DNA of 64,000 bases from Rhizophagus irregularis (taxonomy: Eukaryota > Glomeromycota > Glomeromycetes > Glomerales > Glomeraceae): positions 1,488,001 through 1,552,000 of the forward strand of contig NC_089452.1 of assembly GCF_026210795.1 (NCBI RefSeq). Direction: 5' to 3'. The translations under genes and the position numbers were made by a program. Within the stretch, counting starts at the first letter, position 1; each line of letters opens with the position of its first letter. This document shows positions 33,530-46,407 of the stretch, in pieces. The notes beneath the pieces were generated by a model. It worked only from the letters and a program-made list of their open reading frames with translations. It did no database searches and had not been told where the DNA came from.

Positions 33530-35075
33530 TATTTGGAGCGTTTATTCTTTGAAAAAGTTTTATTAGACTTTTTTTCACCAAACGATATTTAATTTATCGT
33601 GTGGAGCCGAGATCGGTATTGGTTTGAGAGAAAATTTATGTCGACCATAGTTTTTAATTAACATCGTCGTGAATCGTGATCAACGGATGAGCATTATTCA
33701 GAGCGTTTATTCTTGGAAAAGTTTTTATTGGAACTTTTTTTTTACTAGAAGACATTTGATTTAGAAAATTTATGTCGACCTTGGTCATTATTCAGGGCTT
33801 TTATTTTTGGGAAAGTCTTATTAGACTTTATTTTACTAAAAGTCATTTAGTTTATCGTGCAGAGCCGAGATCTGAGAGAAAATATATGTCGACCTTAGTT
33901 TTAACTAGCATCCTCGTGGCTCGTGAAAAAAAAAAATCAACGGATGAGGGTTATTCGGAGCGTTCATTTTTGGAAAAGTTTTATTAGACTTTTTTTTTAC
34001 TAAAGGACGTTTAATTTATCATGCAAAGCCGAGATCGGTGTATCGTGATCAACGGGATTATCCAGGACGTTTATTCTGGGAAAGTTTTATTAGGCCCTTT
34101 TCTACTAAAAGACATTTAACAGTGCCGAGATCGGTATTGATTTGAGAGAAAATTTATGTCGACCTTGGTTTTTAACTAGCATCGTCGTGAATCGTGATCA
34201 ATGGATGAGCATTATTCAGAGCGTTCATTCTTGGAAAGTTTTATTAGGCTTTTTTTTTACGAAAAGAAATTATTTAATTTATCATACGGAACCGAAATCG
34301 GTATTGATTTGAGAGAAAATATATGTCGACCTTGGTTTTTAACTAGCATCGTCGTGGCTAGTGAAAAAAAAAATCAACGGATGAGGGTTATTCGGAGCGT
34401 TTATTCTTGAAAAAGTTTTGTTAGGCCTATTAGGTTTTTTTTTTACTAAAAGACATTTAATTTATCATGCAGAACCGAGATCGGTATTGATTCGAGAGAA
34501 AATTTATGTCGATCTTAACCTCGTCGTGACTCGTGAAAAAAAATCAACGGATGAGTATGACCTGTTTTATTCTAATTTTTAAAATCTACGGGACTTTTTT
34601 TTTTACTAAAAGACATTATTTAATTTATCATATTTATCATGCGGAACCGAAATCGGTATTGATTTGAGAGAAAATATATGTCGACCTTGGTTTTTAACTA
34701 GCATCGTCGTGGCTCGTGAAAAAAAAAATCAACGGATGAGGATTATTCGGAGCGTTTATTCTTGAAAAAGTTTTGTTAGGCCTATTAGGTTTTTTTTTTT
34801 ACTAAAAGACATTTAATTTATCATGCAGAATCGAGATCGGTATTGATTCGAGAGAAAATTTATGTCGATCTTAACCTCGTCGTGGCTCGTGAAAAAAAAA
34901 AATCAACGAATGAGCATTATTCAGGGCGTTTATTCTTGGGAAAGTTTATTAGACCTTTTTTTTAACTAAAAGATTTAATTTATCATACAGAGTCGAGATC
35001 GGTATTGATTCGAAAGAAAATTTATGTCGACCTTTAACATCGTCGTGGAGTATGACCTGTTTTATTCTAATTTTT
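33530..35075. repeat. ~170-bp satellite-like tandem array, about ten units
   Basis: Each full unit has GGAGCGTTTATTCTTGGAAA, a TTTTTTTACTAAAAGACATT stretch, an AACCGAGATCGGTATTGATT block, GAGAGAAAATTTATGTCGACC, and TCGTGAAAAAAAAATCAACGG. ATGTCGACC/GATC occurs at about 33640, 33770, 33887, 34160, 34324, 34508, 34679, 34863 and 35026. Some units are deleted. A GAGTATGACCTGTTTTATTC insert appears twice (34550 and 35047), indicating a higher-order pattern. The small ORFs inside are repeat translations. Confidence 0.85.
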
Positions 35076-35236
35076 AAAATTTGCGGTGCACGCTGAAATA
35101 TTCGTGGTATTTTTTTTTGTATTTTATTTTGTAAATTCGGTTTATTTTAAAAATGTATACATACATATATATGATAGGATAAAATCTATTTAATCATCTA
35201 AAATTTTTACAAAAACTAGTTACAGATTTTTTTTTT

Positions 35237-36700
35237 TTAAAAAAGAAAAATATTTGGATCTGTGAAATCATAAGTTTCTATAGGTAAATTATAATTTAAA
35301 AGAGTAACTTCATTCTTATCCAAAGAATCATTACTATATTGTTTAACTATCCCTTCAACTTTATAATTTTCTATTAAATCAGTAAGTTCATTATTAATTC
35401 TACTAAATTTTAATAACATAGGATTTCTACCTTTCCAATTATCAAAGAAAAATTTTAAAGATTTTAATTTAGGAGCTTCATAAAAATCAAATTCAAATTT
35501 ATATAATCTAATTGGTGAAGATTTAGTTAATAATTCAAATAATTTATCCCAATTAAAAGTGAATAAATCATTAATTATAAAAGATAATTCATTTAAATTT
35601 TGACAATTAATTAATAAATTTTCTAATTCAAAAATATTACAACTTCTAAAAACTAATTTAAGATATTCAAGTTTCGGACAATTTTGATGAATAACTTGAA
35701 TAATTTTTTTGTTATTAATTTCATCATGACTAATATAATCAATTTTTATTTCAATAAGATTTCCACTAGTATTTTCAATTATATTTGATAAAGCTTTAAC
35801 TGGTACTCTACTAGCTCTTAAAATTTGTAAATAAGGTAAAGATAAATTTTCTAACCATAACGTATTTTTAAAATTACCATAAGCATCATCTAATTCTAAA
35901 ATTTTTAAATTTATAAGGGATGAAAGAATTTTTGTAGTAGGTTGTTTAGCTAATTTAAAATATTGTAAAGTATTTGAATGTTTAATTAAAGAATTTTCAA
36001 GAATTTTACAAAATGATTCATCACTTTTTGTATAATTAGTTAAAAAATGAACGTTCAATAATTTTTTTTGTGAATCAATTAATTTAATAATATTATAATT
36101 ATTATTTTCAAGATCAATAATAAGTTCCAATTCTTTAATTGATTTACAAATATTAATTAAACCAATTAAAATATGATCATTTATACTAGTATTAAAACTA
36201 AGAAATTTAATTTTTGAAATAGAAATTTTTGATTTAGGATTATTAAAAATTTTATAATCAAAATTTTGTGAAATAAAAAAATGAGTAAATTTTGTATTTT
36301 CATTATTAATAAAAAGGTTATAAATTTCATTTTTAATAATTAATATATTAGATTTTGAATAATTATAAATAATAGTATTAATTATTCTATCAATAGCATT
36401 TAAATTTAAAATTTTACAAAAATTTATATAATTAAATAAAGGTTTTTTATAATAATAAAAAATATCAATTCCTTGAATTTTTAAATCATTTTTTGAATTT
36501 TCTGATAAATGTGATATAATTATATTAAATAATATTTTATCTTTTTCCCATTTTAAATATTTCCAAGGATCTTTCCATAATATTGGTATGATTATTTCAC
36601 ACCAAATTTTATTTACTGTAAGTATTGGATAAAGATCTTTTTTATCATTGTGAATTTCTTCGAATATTAATAAAAGAATATCTCTGTTTAATTTCAACAT
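35237..36700 (-). CDS. F-box / leucine-rich-repeat-like protein (487 aa)
   Basis: Same architecture as the genes at 22578 and 37621. The F-box-like N-terminus is LNRDILLLIFEEIHNDKKDL...VNKIWCEIIIPILWKDPWK. A long Leu/Ile/Asn-rich recognition region follows, with the family blocks LILINLKILEL-type, LENLSLPYLQILRASRVP, and FFDNWKGRNPM near the C-terminus. Single exon, no breaks. The start codon is preceded by a poly-A/T leader. It is predicted to act as an SCF substrate receptor, target unknown. It is next to the paralogue at 37621, so a local duplication is likely. Confidence 0.85.
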   Translation of the reverse strand: MLKLNRDILLLIFEEIHNDKKDLYPILTVNKIWCEIIIPILWKDPWKYLKWEKDKILFNIIISHLSENSKNDLKIQGIDIFYYYKKPLFNYINFCKILNLNAIDRIINTIIYNYSKSNILIIKNEIYNLFINNENTKFTHFFISQNFDYKIFNNPKSKISISKIKFLSFNTSINDHILIGLINICKSIKELELIIDLENNNYNIIKLIDSQKKLLNVHFLTNYTKSDESFCKILENSLIKHSNTLQYFKLAKQPTTKILSSLINLKILELDDAYGNFKNTLWLENLSLPYLQILRASRVPVKALSNIIENTSGNLIEIKIDYISHDEINNKKIIQVIHQNCPKLEYLKLVFRSCNIFELENLLINCQNLNELSFIINDLFTFNWDKLFELLTKSSPIRLYKFEFDFYEAPKLKSLKFFFDNWKGRNPMLLKFSRINNELTDLIENYKVEGIVKQYSNDSLDKNEVTLLNYNLPIETYDFTDPNIFLF

Positions 36701-37620
36701 TTTTTCTTTTTTTGAATTTTTTTTTTTTTTAAAAAAAAAAAAAAAAGGAATAAGATAAAAATGAAATGAAGAGGGGAGAAAAAAAAATTAAGGAAGAAAA
36801 AGAAGACGAGATTTTTTTTTTTTTTTTTTTTAAGATTTAAAGTATTCAAAAATTTTTTTGTCCCAAAAAGATTGGTATGTCGATCATTTTGTAATTTTTG
36901 TGACATGTTATACAGGATCCTTATCCTTTGTTCTATGGTAGCACATCATCATTTTTATTTATGACACAAATGACACAAATGACACAAATAGACTGCGAGT
37001 GCCGATCTAGTACAAATTGTAATTCGTGAATTAATTTTTTTGGTTAGTTGAATATTTAAACAAAACCAATAAAATTAATTCTTATTATTTAAATAACAAA
37101 CAAAGTTCGGCGTTTTCAGAATCGTTAGACATTAAAAATATATACATATTTTTATCATGCATACTCCTATTTATCCCATACACACGTGTGCAAATAGATT
37201 ACCTCATGTTAATTTTCTTTCATGCATCAAAGATTGAATTACTGCAAATTAATTTAACGTAATGAATGAACCGTATGAATGAACCGTATGAATGAACTTT
37301 ATGAATGAACTATAATATAGGAAATTCTAATAATAACATTTTTCAATTTACCCATTAAATTCATAATTACAATCCACTTTATTAGGAAAAAAAATAAAAA
37401 AAAGATTGAACAAAAATCGAACATTCTATTCATTCTATCGAGAAATTTCTAAAAAAGAAAAAAAAAAAAGATTTTTTTATTGGAAAGAAAAATAAACAAA
37501 TTGATTACGTTATTGCAATTAACCAATAAGAAATTAAAATCAACGTATCCTTAAATTACCAAAAAAAAAGACTCTAATAATAATAATACGAAAAAAAAAT
37601 TAATATTAAATATTCTATTT
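36701..37620. other. Intergenic with two short tandem repeats
   Basis: ATGACACAA is repeated about four times at 36958-36990. A 13-bp unit, GAATGAACCGTAT with variants, is repeated about four times at 37260-37315. Long poly-T/poly-A tracts lie next to the upstream F-box start. No gene is seen. Confidence 0.6.
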
Positions 37621-39045
37621 TTAATTCCATTTAAAGACTTCTAATGGATGTCTATGCCAATAATTAAAATCTTTAATTATTCCTTCTATCTTATATGCTT
37701 CTATTAAATCAATATATTTTTCTTTAACCTCATCAGTTTGAAAAAAACCTAAAGACATAGGATTTCTACCTTTCCAATTATCAAAAAATAATTTTAAAGT
37801 ATTTAATTTAATTGGTATTTTATGAGAAATATTAAATTTGAATTTAAATAAACTTTGTGATGATGATCTAGTTAATGTTAAGAATAATTTATCCCAATCA
37901 AATTCCCCGTATATAGAAACCAAGACACATAATCCAATTAAGTATCGACAATTAATTAATAATTTTTCTAATTCCGAAATATTAATATTTTTAATCAATA
38001 ATTTAAGATATAAAAGATTTGGACATTTTTTATAAATAGTCTGAAGAATTCTTCTATTATAAAATTCATCATGAAATATATAATCTATACTAATTTCATT
38101 AAGGTATCCATTTGTTTTTTCTATTAAACTTATTAAAACTTTTAATGGTATACGACTAGCTTTTAAAATTTGTAAATATGGTAAACAAACGTTTTCTAGA
38201 CAATTCCATAACGTTCCACGGGCGTAACCATTCAATTCTAACCTTTTTAGGTTAACAAATGATGAAAAAATTCTTGTAACGGGTGGTTCAGTAATCTTAA
38301 AGCATTGTACATTACTTGCATGTTTGTTCAACGAATTTTCAATAAGAGTATAGAACGATTCATTCTTATTTGAATTATTAAAATAATTAAAATAATTGGG
38401 TTCAAAACGAACATTAACTAATTTTTTAGAGGATTCGATCAATTTAGAAATATCGTGATTATTATTATACTTTTCAATATAAAGTTCCAATTCTCCGATT
38501 GATTTGCATATTTCTATTAATCCCATTAAAGTATTATCGCTTATACAAGTATTACAACTAAGGAATTCAATTTTTGAAAAGCAACGTTTTGCTCCAGGAA
38601 TAAGATTTAGTTGATGATCAAATTGTCGAGGTATATAAAGATGTGTAAATCTTGTATTTTCATTAATAAAAAGTTTTATCACTTCATTCTTAATTATTTT
38701 CATATCAGATTCTTCTTCTGCTGTGTTAATTATCCATTGGACTGCATTTAAATTTAAGTGTCTACAAAAACCAATATAATAAAATGATGGTCTTTCATAT
38801 GCATTTTTTAAATTTTCATTAAAATAATTTTTTGATTCTTCTGATAAATGTGGAATAATTACGTTAAATAATATTTTCCCTTTCTCTTTCTTTCGTTTTA
38901 AAAATTTCCAAGGATCTTTCCATAAAATTGGTACAATTATTTCACTCCAAGTTTTATTAACTGAAAGACATGAATAAAGAACATTATTATTATCTCGTAA
39001 TTCCTCGAATATCATGTAAAGAATATCTCTATTTAACTTGGACAT
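37621..39045 (-). CDS. F-box / leucine-rich-repeat-like protein (474 aa)
   Basis: Third F-box family member: MSKLNRDILYMIFEELRDNN...VNKTWSEIIVPILWKDPWK, then the Leu-rich recognition part (LPYLQILKASRIP, CPNLLYLKLLIKN, FFDNWKGRNPM). I chose the second Met (39045) because it lines up with the starts of the two relatives; an in-frame Met six codons earlier is possible. Single exon, no stops. Immediately upstream is an A/T homopolymer block, as in the neighbour at 35237. Predicted SCF receptor with unknown target. Confidence 0.85.
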   Translation of the reverse strand: MSKLNRDILYMIFEELRDNNNVLYSCLSVNKTWSEIIVPILWKDPWKFLKRKKEKGKILFNVIIPHLSEESKNYFNENLKNAYERPSFYYIGFCRHLNLNAVQWIINTAEEESDMKIIKNEVIKLFINENTRFTHLYIPRQFDHQLNLIPGAKRCFSKIEFLSCNTCISDNTLMGLIEICKSIGELELYIEKYNNNHDISKLIESSKKLVNVRFEPNYFNYFNNSNKNESFYTLIENSLNKHASNVQCFKITEPPVTRIFSSFVNLKRLELNGYARGTLWNCLENVCLPYLQILKASRIPLKVLISLIEKTNGYLNEISIDYIFHDEFYNRRILQTIYKKCPNLLYLKLLIKNINISELEKLLINCRYLIGLCVLVSIYGEFDWDKLFLTLTRSSSQSLFKFKFNISHKIPIKLNTLKLFFDNWKGRNPMSLGFFQTDEVKEKYIDLIEAYKIEGIIKDFNYWHRHPLEVFKWN

Positions 39046-39063
39046 TTTTTTTTTTGAGAGCAA

Positions 39064-40709
39064 AAAAAAAATTTTTTTTTTTTTTTTTTTTTAAGTTGCG
39101 TTGAATTTATTGGTAATTTGTCGTTTTACGTACCACGACAATTATGCACATGTTGTTCCATACAAAGTGCATTGTCGATTGTGTAACCGAGTACTTTTTC
39201 TTACTACAATAGAAGATATCGGAAGCTAAAAAATATTCACAATTTCGAAATATTTGATATTATACTTTTTTTAATTAAAAATTATTATATGTATAAATAA
39301 TTATTTTAAGGAAAAATCGTAACTATTGATCATAGTCGTTTATAGTTTACTGTACGTCACACTAAATGTGGCTTATCTAACCTTTTTTTTTTTTTTCGGT
39401 GATATTTTTAGACTTATTAATGGACTCGTGACTTTATTTACTTTACTTATTTATTTATTTAAAAATAGTAAAAAAAATGCCTTTTAATTATCGTCTTTTA
39501 CCTTTTAAGTTATAGTAATATTGATCATAAGTCATATTGTTCCTTGATACACAGTAGGTTGGATTTCATATTTCGTCTTTTAACCCAATTAAATCAGAAT
39601 CCATAAAATCATTTTTTGATAATTGTTAACGTAAACATCTTATGTTGTTAGAATTTTTTTTCAAACTGTTTGTAAAAAAAAACGATAGATGGAAAATTAT
39701 AAAGCAATAGGAATAATGAAATATTTCAATGATAGTAAAGGACTTTGAATGGACTTGACATAGATTTACCTTTTCGAATGATATCAACAAATAGGATTGA
39801 TTCTTGTTTAACAAAAAAAAGAAAGATGAGTGGAACTCAATTATCATATCAAGTCTTTAACGTTAACCAAAGATATAAACTATTTTATACTTTTTTTTTC
39901 ATTTTAAAATAAGCTGAAAAATAATTTACTTTTTAATTTTAATCGAAAAAAGTAATTTTTTGTAGTTACATTGAACATTTAAAATTATGATTATTTTCAA
40001 TAAAGTTATTGCAAATAATTGCTCGTAAATGAACCTACGAAGTGTGATATAAATTCTCTCGTCCATTAATTATTAAATATATTTTTTTTATATCTACCAT
40101 AAATTTATTAGTATTAGCATCAAATAAAATGACGTAAGAATTATCAAAGATTAAAGGTTTCTTGTTAAGTTTTTATTGAATTAAAAATTTCTTTTTTATA
40201 AAAAAAAAAGTCGCTTTATGTCTTTATTAATAATAATGAGTGATTTTGTCAAGACTTGCTTTTTTTAATTGTATAATTAACTTAAATTTGTTAGTTTATA
40301 AGTAGGTATTTCATTTAAAAGTTTTGTTTAAATTGCAGAATAAAAAAAAATTATTTTTTTAAAATGTCTGATTTTACATTTATATAATAACTCCCATAAT
40401 AAAAGCTCGGAAACGTGACATAAAGCCAATAATATTTCCTAAACCAACTAACCAACCCTAATATGAAGGTTTCTCGCACTAAAAAAATAAGAGTCCCACA
40501 TATAAATAGTAAAAATGGAAACGGAGTAATACATATTTTACTCCAATCACATGTCAGAGCTGATATTAAAGATAAATTTTTGACACGTCAAAATTTTTAG
40601 GAACGGAATTTTACAAATAATAATTATATGTAATCTTAAATAGGAAATTTTTTAAGCTATTTAATCATAGTCTTACATTATAAAGTAATTAAGCTACCAA
40701 TTAATATAT
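39064..40709. other. Intergenic, no supported gene
   Basis: AT-rich with many homopolymers. It separates the F-box pair from the 3' end of the kinase gene. Nothing further can be supported. Confidence 0.5.
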
Positions 40710-42301
40710 TCAATTCACTAAATCATCAACTTTACTTTCATCGTCAATTTCTAAATATTAGAAATATAAATATTATTAGTATACTTAAAATGTTATAAAG
40801 TAAGTGGTAAATTATATTTATATAGTACCTCTTAATGGTATTGAATTAGATACTTCCAAGTCGATTAATTGAGAGTCACAAACTATTAAAACAAAAGTTA
40901 ATTATTATTTAAGTAAAAATAAAAATTTAAAAATAAAAATACCTTCATTATTAACATATGAAGTAATAATGGATGAATTAACAGGTTTTGGTAATAAATT
41001 ACTAAATGTAAACGCTCTACTGGTATATATAGCATCCGAATTCTTTTCATACGAAGTTGAGATATTTGGTATTTCTTTATCAGCTTCTTCAAATGCTGCT
41101 TTAATTTCGCTTCCTTTATAACCGAATTTTTCTACTTCATCTTTTTCATCCTCAATAGAATGATACCAAAACCTAAATATATTTTTTAATTCTTCGGCTG
41201 TTGGTCTTTCATTTGGATCGGCACTCATGCATTTATAAGCTAGTTTCTTATAAATTTCAGGAGTTCCTTTTCCAAATTCTGGTCTGAGTCCATTACATAT
41301 GGCTAATGCTAAGCTTAAATCATGTTTCTTATTGTAAAAAGGTGGTTTTCCAGACGATAATTCAGCCATAATTACACCTACACTATAAATGTCGGATGAT
41401 GATGTATATGGTTCTCCGTTTAAGACTTCTGGTGCAATATATGGCATTACTCCATATACTTTATCATCTGATTTTTGTTCATTTGCTGGTCCAGATAATC
41501 CAAAGTCTGAAATATATTCGCCAGTATTAGTTTTTAAAACATTTCCACTATGAAAATCCTTATGTAAATATCCAGAGTTGTGTAAACTGTTTAAGTCATA
41601 TGATATAACCCATAACAAACGAATTTTATTTTTCCACATAAAATCGTTAAAATTATTTAAGAGAATACTTCTCAAATTTCCTTTATCAGCAAATTTTATA
41701 ATCATCATAAATTCTTTAGTTTCTGGGTCTTTAGTTAATCCATAGAACCTCAAACCGCCATTTTTAGATATATTCCAATGTATCTTAAGCTATGTATACA
41801 ATATAAGAGTATTAATAATGATTCTTAATATTAAATAATAAAATAAATAAATTAAAATAACATAGTATAAAAACGTACTTCATTTAAATAATTATCTGAC
41901 ATATTCTGCGATCCATTTAGCCTTTTCAAGGCAACATTCATAGATTCAACTTTGCTTTTTTTCCAACTTCCATCACTTTGTTCACTATAAGTTGAAATAC
42001 CATCAATCCAAGTTGCAGAATATACTTTGGCAAATCCACCTTCACCAATTTCTTTTATATCTGTAAGCCTCTCATATGTTACCCATTCAAGAAACTTATG
42101 ATCATCTTTTATTTTATAATATATTGTATCTTTTATAAACTTATCAATATCAGGATTTTCACTTGTCCATCCTTCAATTTTTCTATATGGGTCACATTCT
42201 TTACACCATAATTCTTCAGTAAAGGGTTTATTACAATAAGAACAATTTTTGTAATTGGAATCTCTACCTGAGATATTTAATTTACTAAATTCGGTTTCCA
42301 T
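40710..42301 (-). CDS. TKL-type protein kinase (4 exons, 454 aa)
   Basis: Exons 42301-41879, 41789-40943, 40882-40829 and 40750-40710. The introns are 89, 60 and 78 nt with GT...AG ends, and all phases agree (0, 1, 1). N-terminus: a CxxC...CxxC putative zinc site (CSYCNKPF...WCKECDP, ~20-40). Kinase domain from ~75: glycine loop IGEGGFAKVYSA, Lys in NVALKRL, catalytic loop YLHKDFHSGNVL (HKD in place of HRD), SDFGLSG, PYIAPEVL and YSVGVIMAELSSGKPPF. KDPETKEFMMI is typical of the hugely expanded Glomeromycotina kinase family. It phosphorylates Ser/Thr or Tyr on unknown partners. Catalytic Asp and Lys are present, so it is probably active. The Ser/Thr-rich tail ends VDDLVN. Confidence 0.92.
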
Positions 42302-43834
42302 TAGGTTATTTTCGTAATATATAGTAATAAAATTATCTTTTTTTTTGGAACGAAAAAAAAAATTTTTTTTATATGTATATATTTATAATGAGTTACTAAA
42401 AAAGGATAATTAAAATCAAAAGCGGAATTACTCCGATCATTGCACAATCCATGTGATCATTTAATTTGTTTTTTTCGGGCCGTATTTTTTCCGGTTCATT
42501 GATCTGATTATTAAAAATTCTAATAAAGTAATTTATTTGTTATTAATGTATAACAAGAGGTCACCAGCTGGAAATTTTGTGTTAAGTCCACGGAAACACA
42601 AGCTGAGATTTTAGAACATACTAGCTTAGAAGTTTAATTAGTGTAATATCAAAATTGAAACTTCCCATATAGAAGAGATTATAGACGAAAGTGCTGAGGC
42701 TCAACAAAAAATATTAAATTCTAGTCCACGGAATAGTTCATATTTAAATATTTTCTCATTAAAGACTTTACCTTACTTACTAAACGAGTCTCGAATAAAG
42801 TTTCCAATATTCGCTACAATTAATAGTACTTTTCCAATCAAAATAGTGACGATTTGATATCATTCTAGTAAAAATCATGATGGAATTAAAAGAATTGCTA
42901 TTTTGTAATCAAGAATTTTTTTACAAAACTTAGTTCAAATTTATGTATATAAGTTCATTCAGACAATATCATAATTTTTTTTTGCTTACCATTTGAATGG
43001 ATTTGTGATGTTTACGTAAGCCTAATGAGGAATGTAAATCAGTATCAGCAATTGAATAGCAGTCGCAGTATGAGGGTAGGCGAACATGATCAAACAACTT
43101 CTGTGAATCCTAATCCTAATTAAAAAATATTTATGGTGAGGTGACGGATTATGAAAAGTTAATCATGATGAGCGAACCAGAAATTTTATTATTTTCAGTC
43201 CCTTTTTTCTACTTTACATACCTTTTCTAATTTTTGAGGTGAAAAAATTTGTAATTATGTCTACGCTTCTATCAAAAAAATTTCTTCACATATTTCAATA
43301 TTTTGAATAAATCGAAGAAATTGGATTGCTTTTAGAAAATGTATGAAGAAATATCTGAACTTAACTTGATAATAGATAAATATAATGGAATAACAGTCTA
43401 CTCATAATTCTATGTTTCTGAAGAGTAATGTTGTAACTTGTAAGCATAATAATTAATTATAAAGGCAGTATAGTCGATTTGTCAGTGATAAGTATTATTC
43501 AATATGTTACTAATATATTAAGAACTTAATCGTAAAATTAACAGTATTTAATAGGGATGAATTTTACTTACTTGAATTATTTCTTAATAATCAGTATATA
43601 TTTTAATAAAATATTAATGTTCGTTAGATTTTTAAAATACTGAATATACAGTATAATATTATTTTTTGCAAAACACAATATAATAAATATACTTAAGTAA
43701 ATTCAATTTTACGAATACTATAACGTTTAACGAAAATTCACGTTAAAATTCTTGTGAACGACAAAGGATAGTAACAATTCGAGTCTTTCTTAAATTGGTT
43801 TAAAATTTTATATTATAATTATTATTAAAATCTT
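42302..43834. other. Intergenic, no supported gene
   Basis: A poly-T/A leader lies next to the kinase start. The rest is AT-rich, with no ORF of protein character and no repeat array. Confidence 0.5.
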
Positions 43835-44080
43835 CTCCATTTTATGAGTTTGTAATAACATAGAATGCCTACCTTAAGAAATAATTCTAATGATTTAAGT
43901 CGTCGGTAATGATTTAGTTAATATTTTTAAATATTTATCAATATTTATCCCAATCTAATTTATCACTATCAAGATAATCGTTTTTAATAACTAAAAATTG
44001 TCATTCGGTTAATAAAATTTCAAATTCTAACCAAATAATGGTAGTTTAAAATATCTAAGATATAAACGATTGATTAGGCA
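43835..44080 (-). pseudogene. Relic of an F-box protein gene (C-terminal part)
   Basis: The minus strand keeps fragments of the C-terminal half of the F-box family in order: the region corresponding to LLINCRHLNGLF, the FDWDKLF/LTRS block (TTATCCCAATC on the plus strand), and FFDNWKGRHPML with heavy loss. The nucleotide match to 22720-22960 is clear by eye, but frames are broken. Confidence 0.6.
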
Positions 44081-46149
44081 CGTCAGCTGCCCTATAAAAA
44101 ATTAAAAAATTTTTTTTTACAAGGCAGTCAGCTGACGCAAATCGGCCTCTGACGTACACACATATATATTTAAACTTTTTAGATACCGATACATATGAAT
44201 GAAAAATAATATTTAAATTTTATAGGATTTCCATTGTATCTTTTATTATGGTATTTTACACCATTCTAGTATCAGGAGTAACTAATTCTTTTTTTTTAAT
44301 GTTACTACAACCTTTATCATTTGTATTCTTTTGTTTAATACTAAAAGAATATAAAGTAAATTAGTAATACTATACATCATGATAAATGTTATAAATATAT
44401 ATGTGCATGTAAATTCAATACATATGCCCTGATTCATGAAATTGGCCAGAAATAATCATAAATTTTTTAAAAATGTAATTTAATATAATATTTATTTTGA
44501 ATAAACTCCTTTTTTAATGTAATAAAATCAGTATATGGTGATATAGAAATTGGTAAAAAATAATAATTTGACTTTTTTAAATCAATAAATTAATAATTCT
44601 GAAATTATAACCAATTTAACCAAAAATAATAATAATAATTTTATATTAAGTTTTTGAAGTTTTTTGTTGTTATGTTATGAGAAATTCGTTATTTGTCATG
44701 TGATATAATTGGGATCAATTTTATTGGTTAAACGTAAAAAATAAAAATCTGGCCGGGATATGAGGACCAATTTTTTTATAACTTTATGTTTCATAATATT
44801 TCTTCTATACAGTATATATTAATGATAAAAGGTGGTTACAAAAACTTGATAAAATGACTCATTATTTATAACATAATGTCATAAAATTACAAATTATTTC
44901 GCTAAATATTAAAATATTTATTTTTATTAAATGTTCGGAATTTGAATCCTAATTTTGATCATTTATTAATAATATGGTTATATTGTACGAACTTTTTATT
45001 GATTTTATTTACGAAATAACAATCCTCTTCTAAGTTTGAATAAAATAAACCTTTTTCTTATTTATAAATAATTAATTAATTACCGTTCACATTCTCCATT
45101 TCCATTTCTAATCCTTTTTTTTCTTTTTAAGAAAATTAATTGAGTAAATGAATATTATTTATTTTACTCTATAAAAAATTTTCTGGGTAAAATTACGATA
45201 AATGATCATTTTCTTAATTTTCGTTCCCAAAAAAAAACTCCGGTATGTTGATCAATTTTCTAAAAATTTTTTTATAGGGTCATGGGGGAGCGTGAGGCCG
45301 TGAGTGCGTGACACTCGTTAAGTGATTAAATTTTAAACTAAAATTAGAAATTTCCCATAATGATAAGTATAAACTCAGTCTAATCACTCACAATTTTCAA
45401 AAATTAGTATGAAATAATAATGTATCAATAAACTAAACCATTCTTGGAATTACTTTTATTTTCCAATTTCCGCTTAATAAAAATAATCTTGTAATCTATG
45501 ACTACATAACATATAAACATATAATGCTCCCTTTTAATATTCCTTTATTTAGGAAAATTTTTACAAAAAGAAATTTTGTTAAATGGATTATTCCAAAAAA
45601 AATCAAACATTTAAAAAATAATAAATCATTTCAAGAAAAATAAATAATTATTAGTCATGTCAAATTCAGATAAATAAAGATTTTAATTATATATTTTTAC
45701 AGTTTCAGATAATTTATGGGATTAAATGTGCAATAAATGAAGTGTAAATCAATAAATTTTATGTTCATATGGGACCATCATTTTATTTTCATAACAAGAA
45801 TTCTATGATTTACTGTAATTCTTTTGTTGTACAGTACATCAGTATGGGCGACATAAATAACATAAATAATGAGAGTAAGAAGATTATAATTTCTATATTT
45901 AATATGGTACATGTAAGACACATCAAAGGAGAAGTTTGGTGTTATCTGCTCGATCACTAAAGCTAGTTAAAAAAAGGCAAATTTTTAGTTCTAATTCACG
46001 CAAAGATTTTCTCAAAAAAGCTATGATACATTTTTGGCAAATTCTAATTATTAATAACACTATAGTTGAACATCTGATGAACTTATAATGCCATTGTAAA
46101 TGTAAATGGTCCAACAGTTGTAAATATTAAATTACAGATTAAAAAGAGC
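44081..46149. other. Intergenic, no supported gene
   Basis: Around 44090-44145 a short inverted pair (GTCAGCTG...CAGCTGAC) encloses a poly-T tract. The rest is AT-rich with no supported feature. Confidence 0.5.
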
Positions 46150-46151
46150 TA

Positions 46152-46287
46152 CCGTATTTGCCCAAAAATAAGCAATCACCAAAAATAAGCAACATGGCCC
46201 GCATTAGAACAAATTTTAACCCACATTATCAAAACTTGGCCGGCATTATGTGCAAAAACTTGTTGCTTATTTTCGGGCAAATACGGT
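46152..46287. mobile_element. Mariner-type MITE, 136 bp, TA target site
   Basis: The ends CCGTATTTGCCCAAAAATAA and its complement (TTATTTTCGGGCAAATACGG) match with one difference, and TA flanks both ends (46150-46151 and 46288-46289). The inside is non-coding. The TA duplication suggests Tc1/mariner mobilisation. Confidence 0.85.
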
Positions 46288-46407
46288 ATTTGATTTTTTC
46301 ATCAAATAGATTTTAGTTTGTTTTTTTTCTCACTAGCTTCAATAATACTTTTTTTTTGACTTCTACTTTGTTTTGTAGAACAGATATCACTAAATAATTA
46401 TTATTAG

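Noticed and set aside
33772-34410. Two ~70-aa plus-strand ORFs
   Set aside because: They lie inside the ~170-bp satellite and repeat its sequence.
45769-46114. Two 63-aa ORFs on opposite strands
   Set aside because: Short, overlapping, no domain, codon content as expected by chance in AT-rich DNA.
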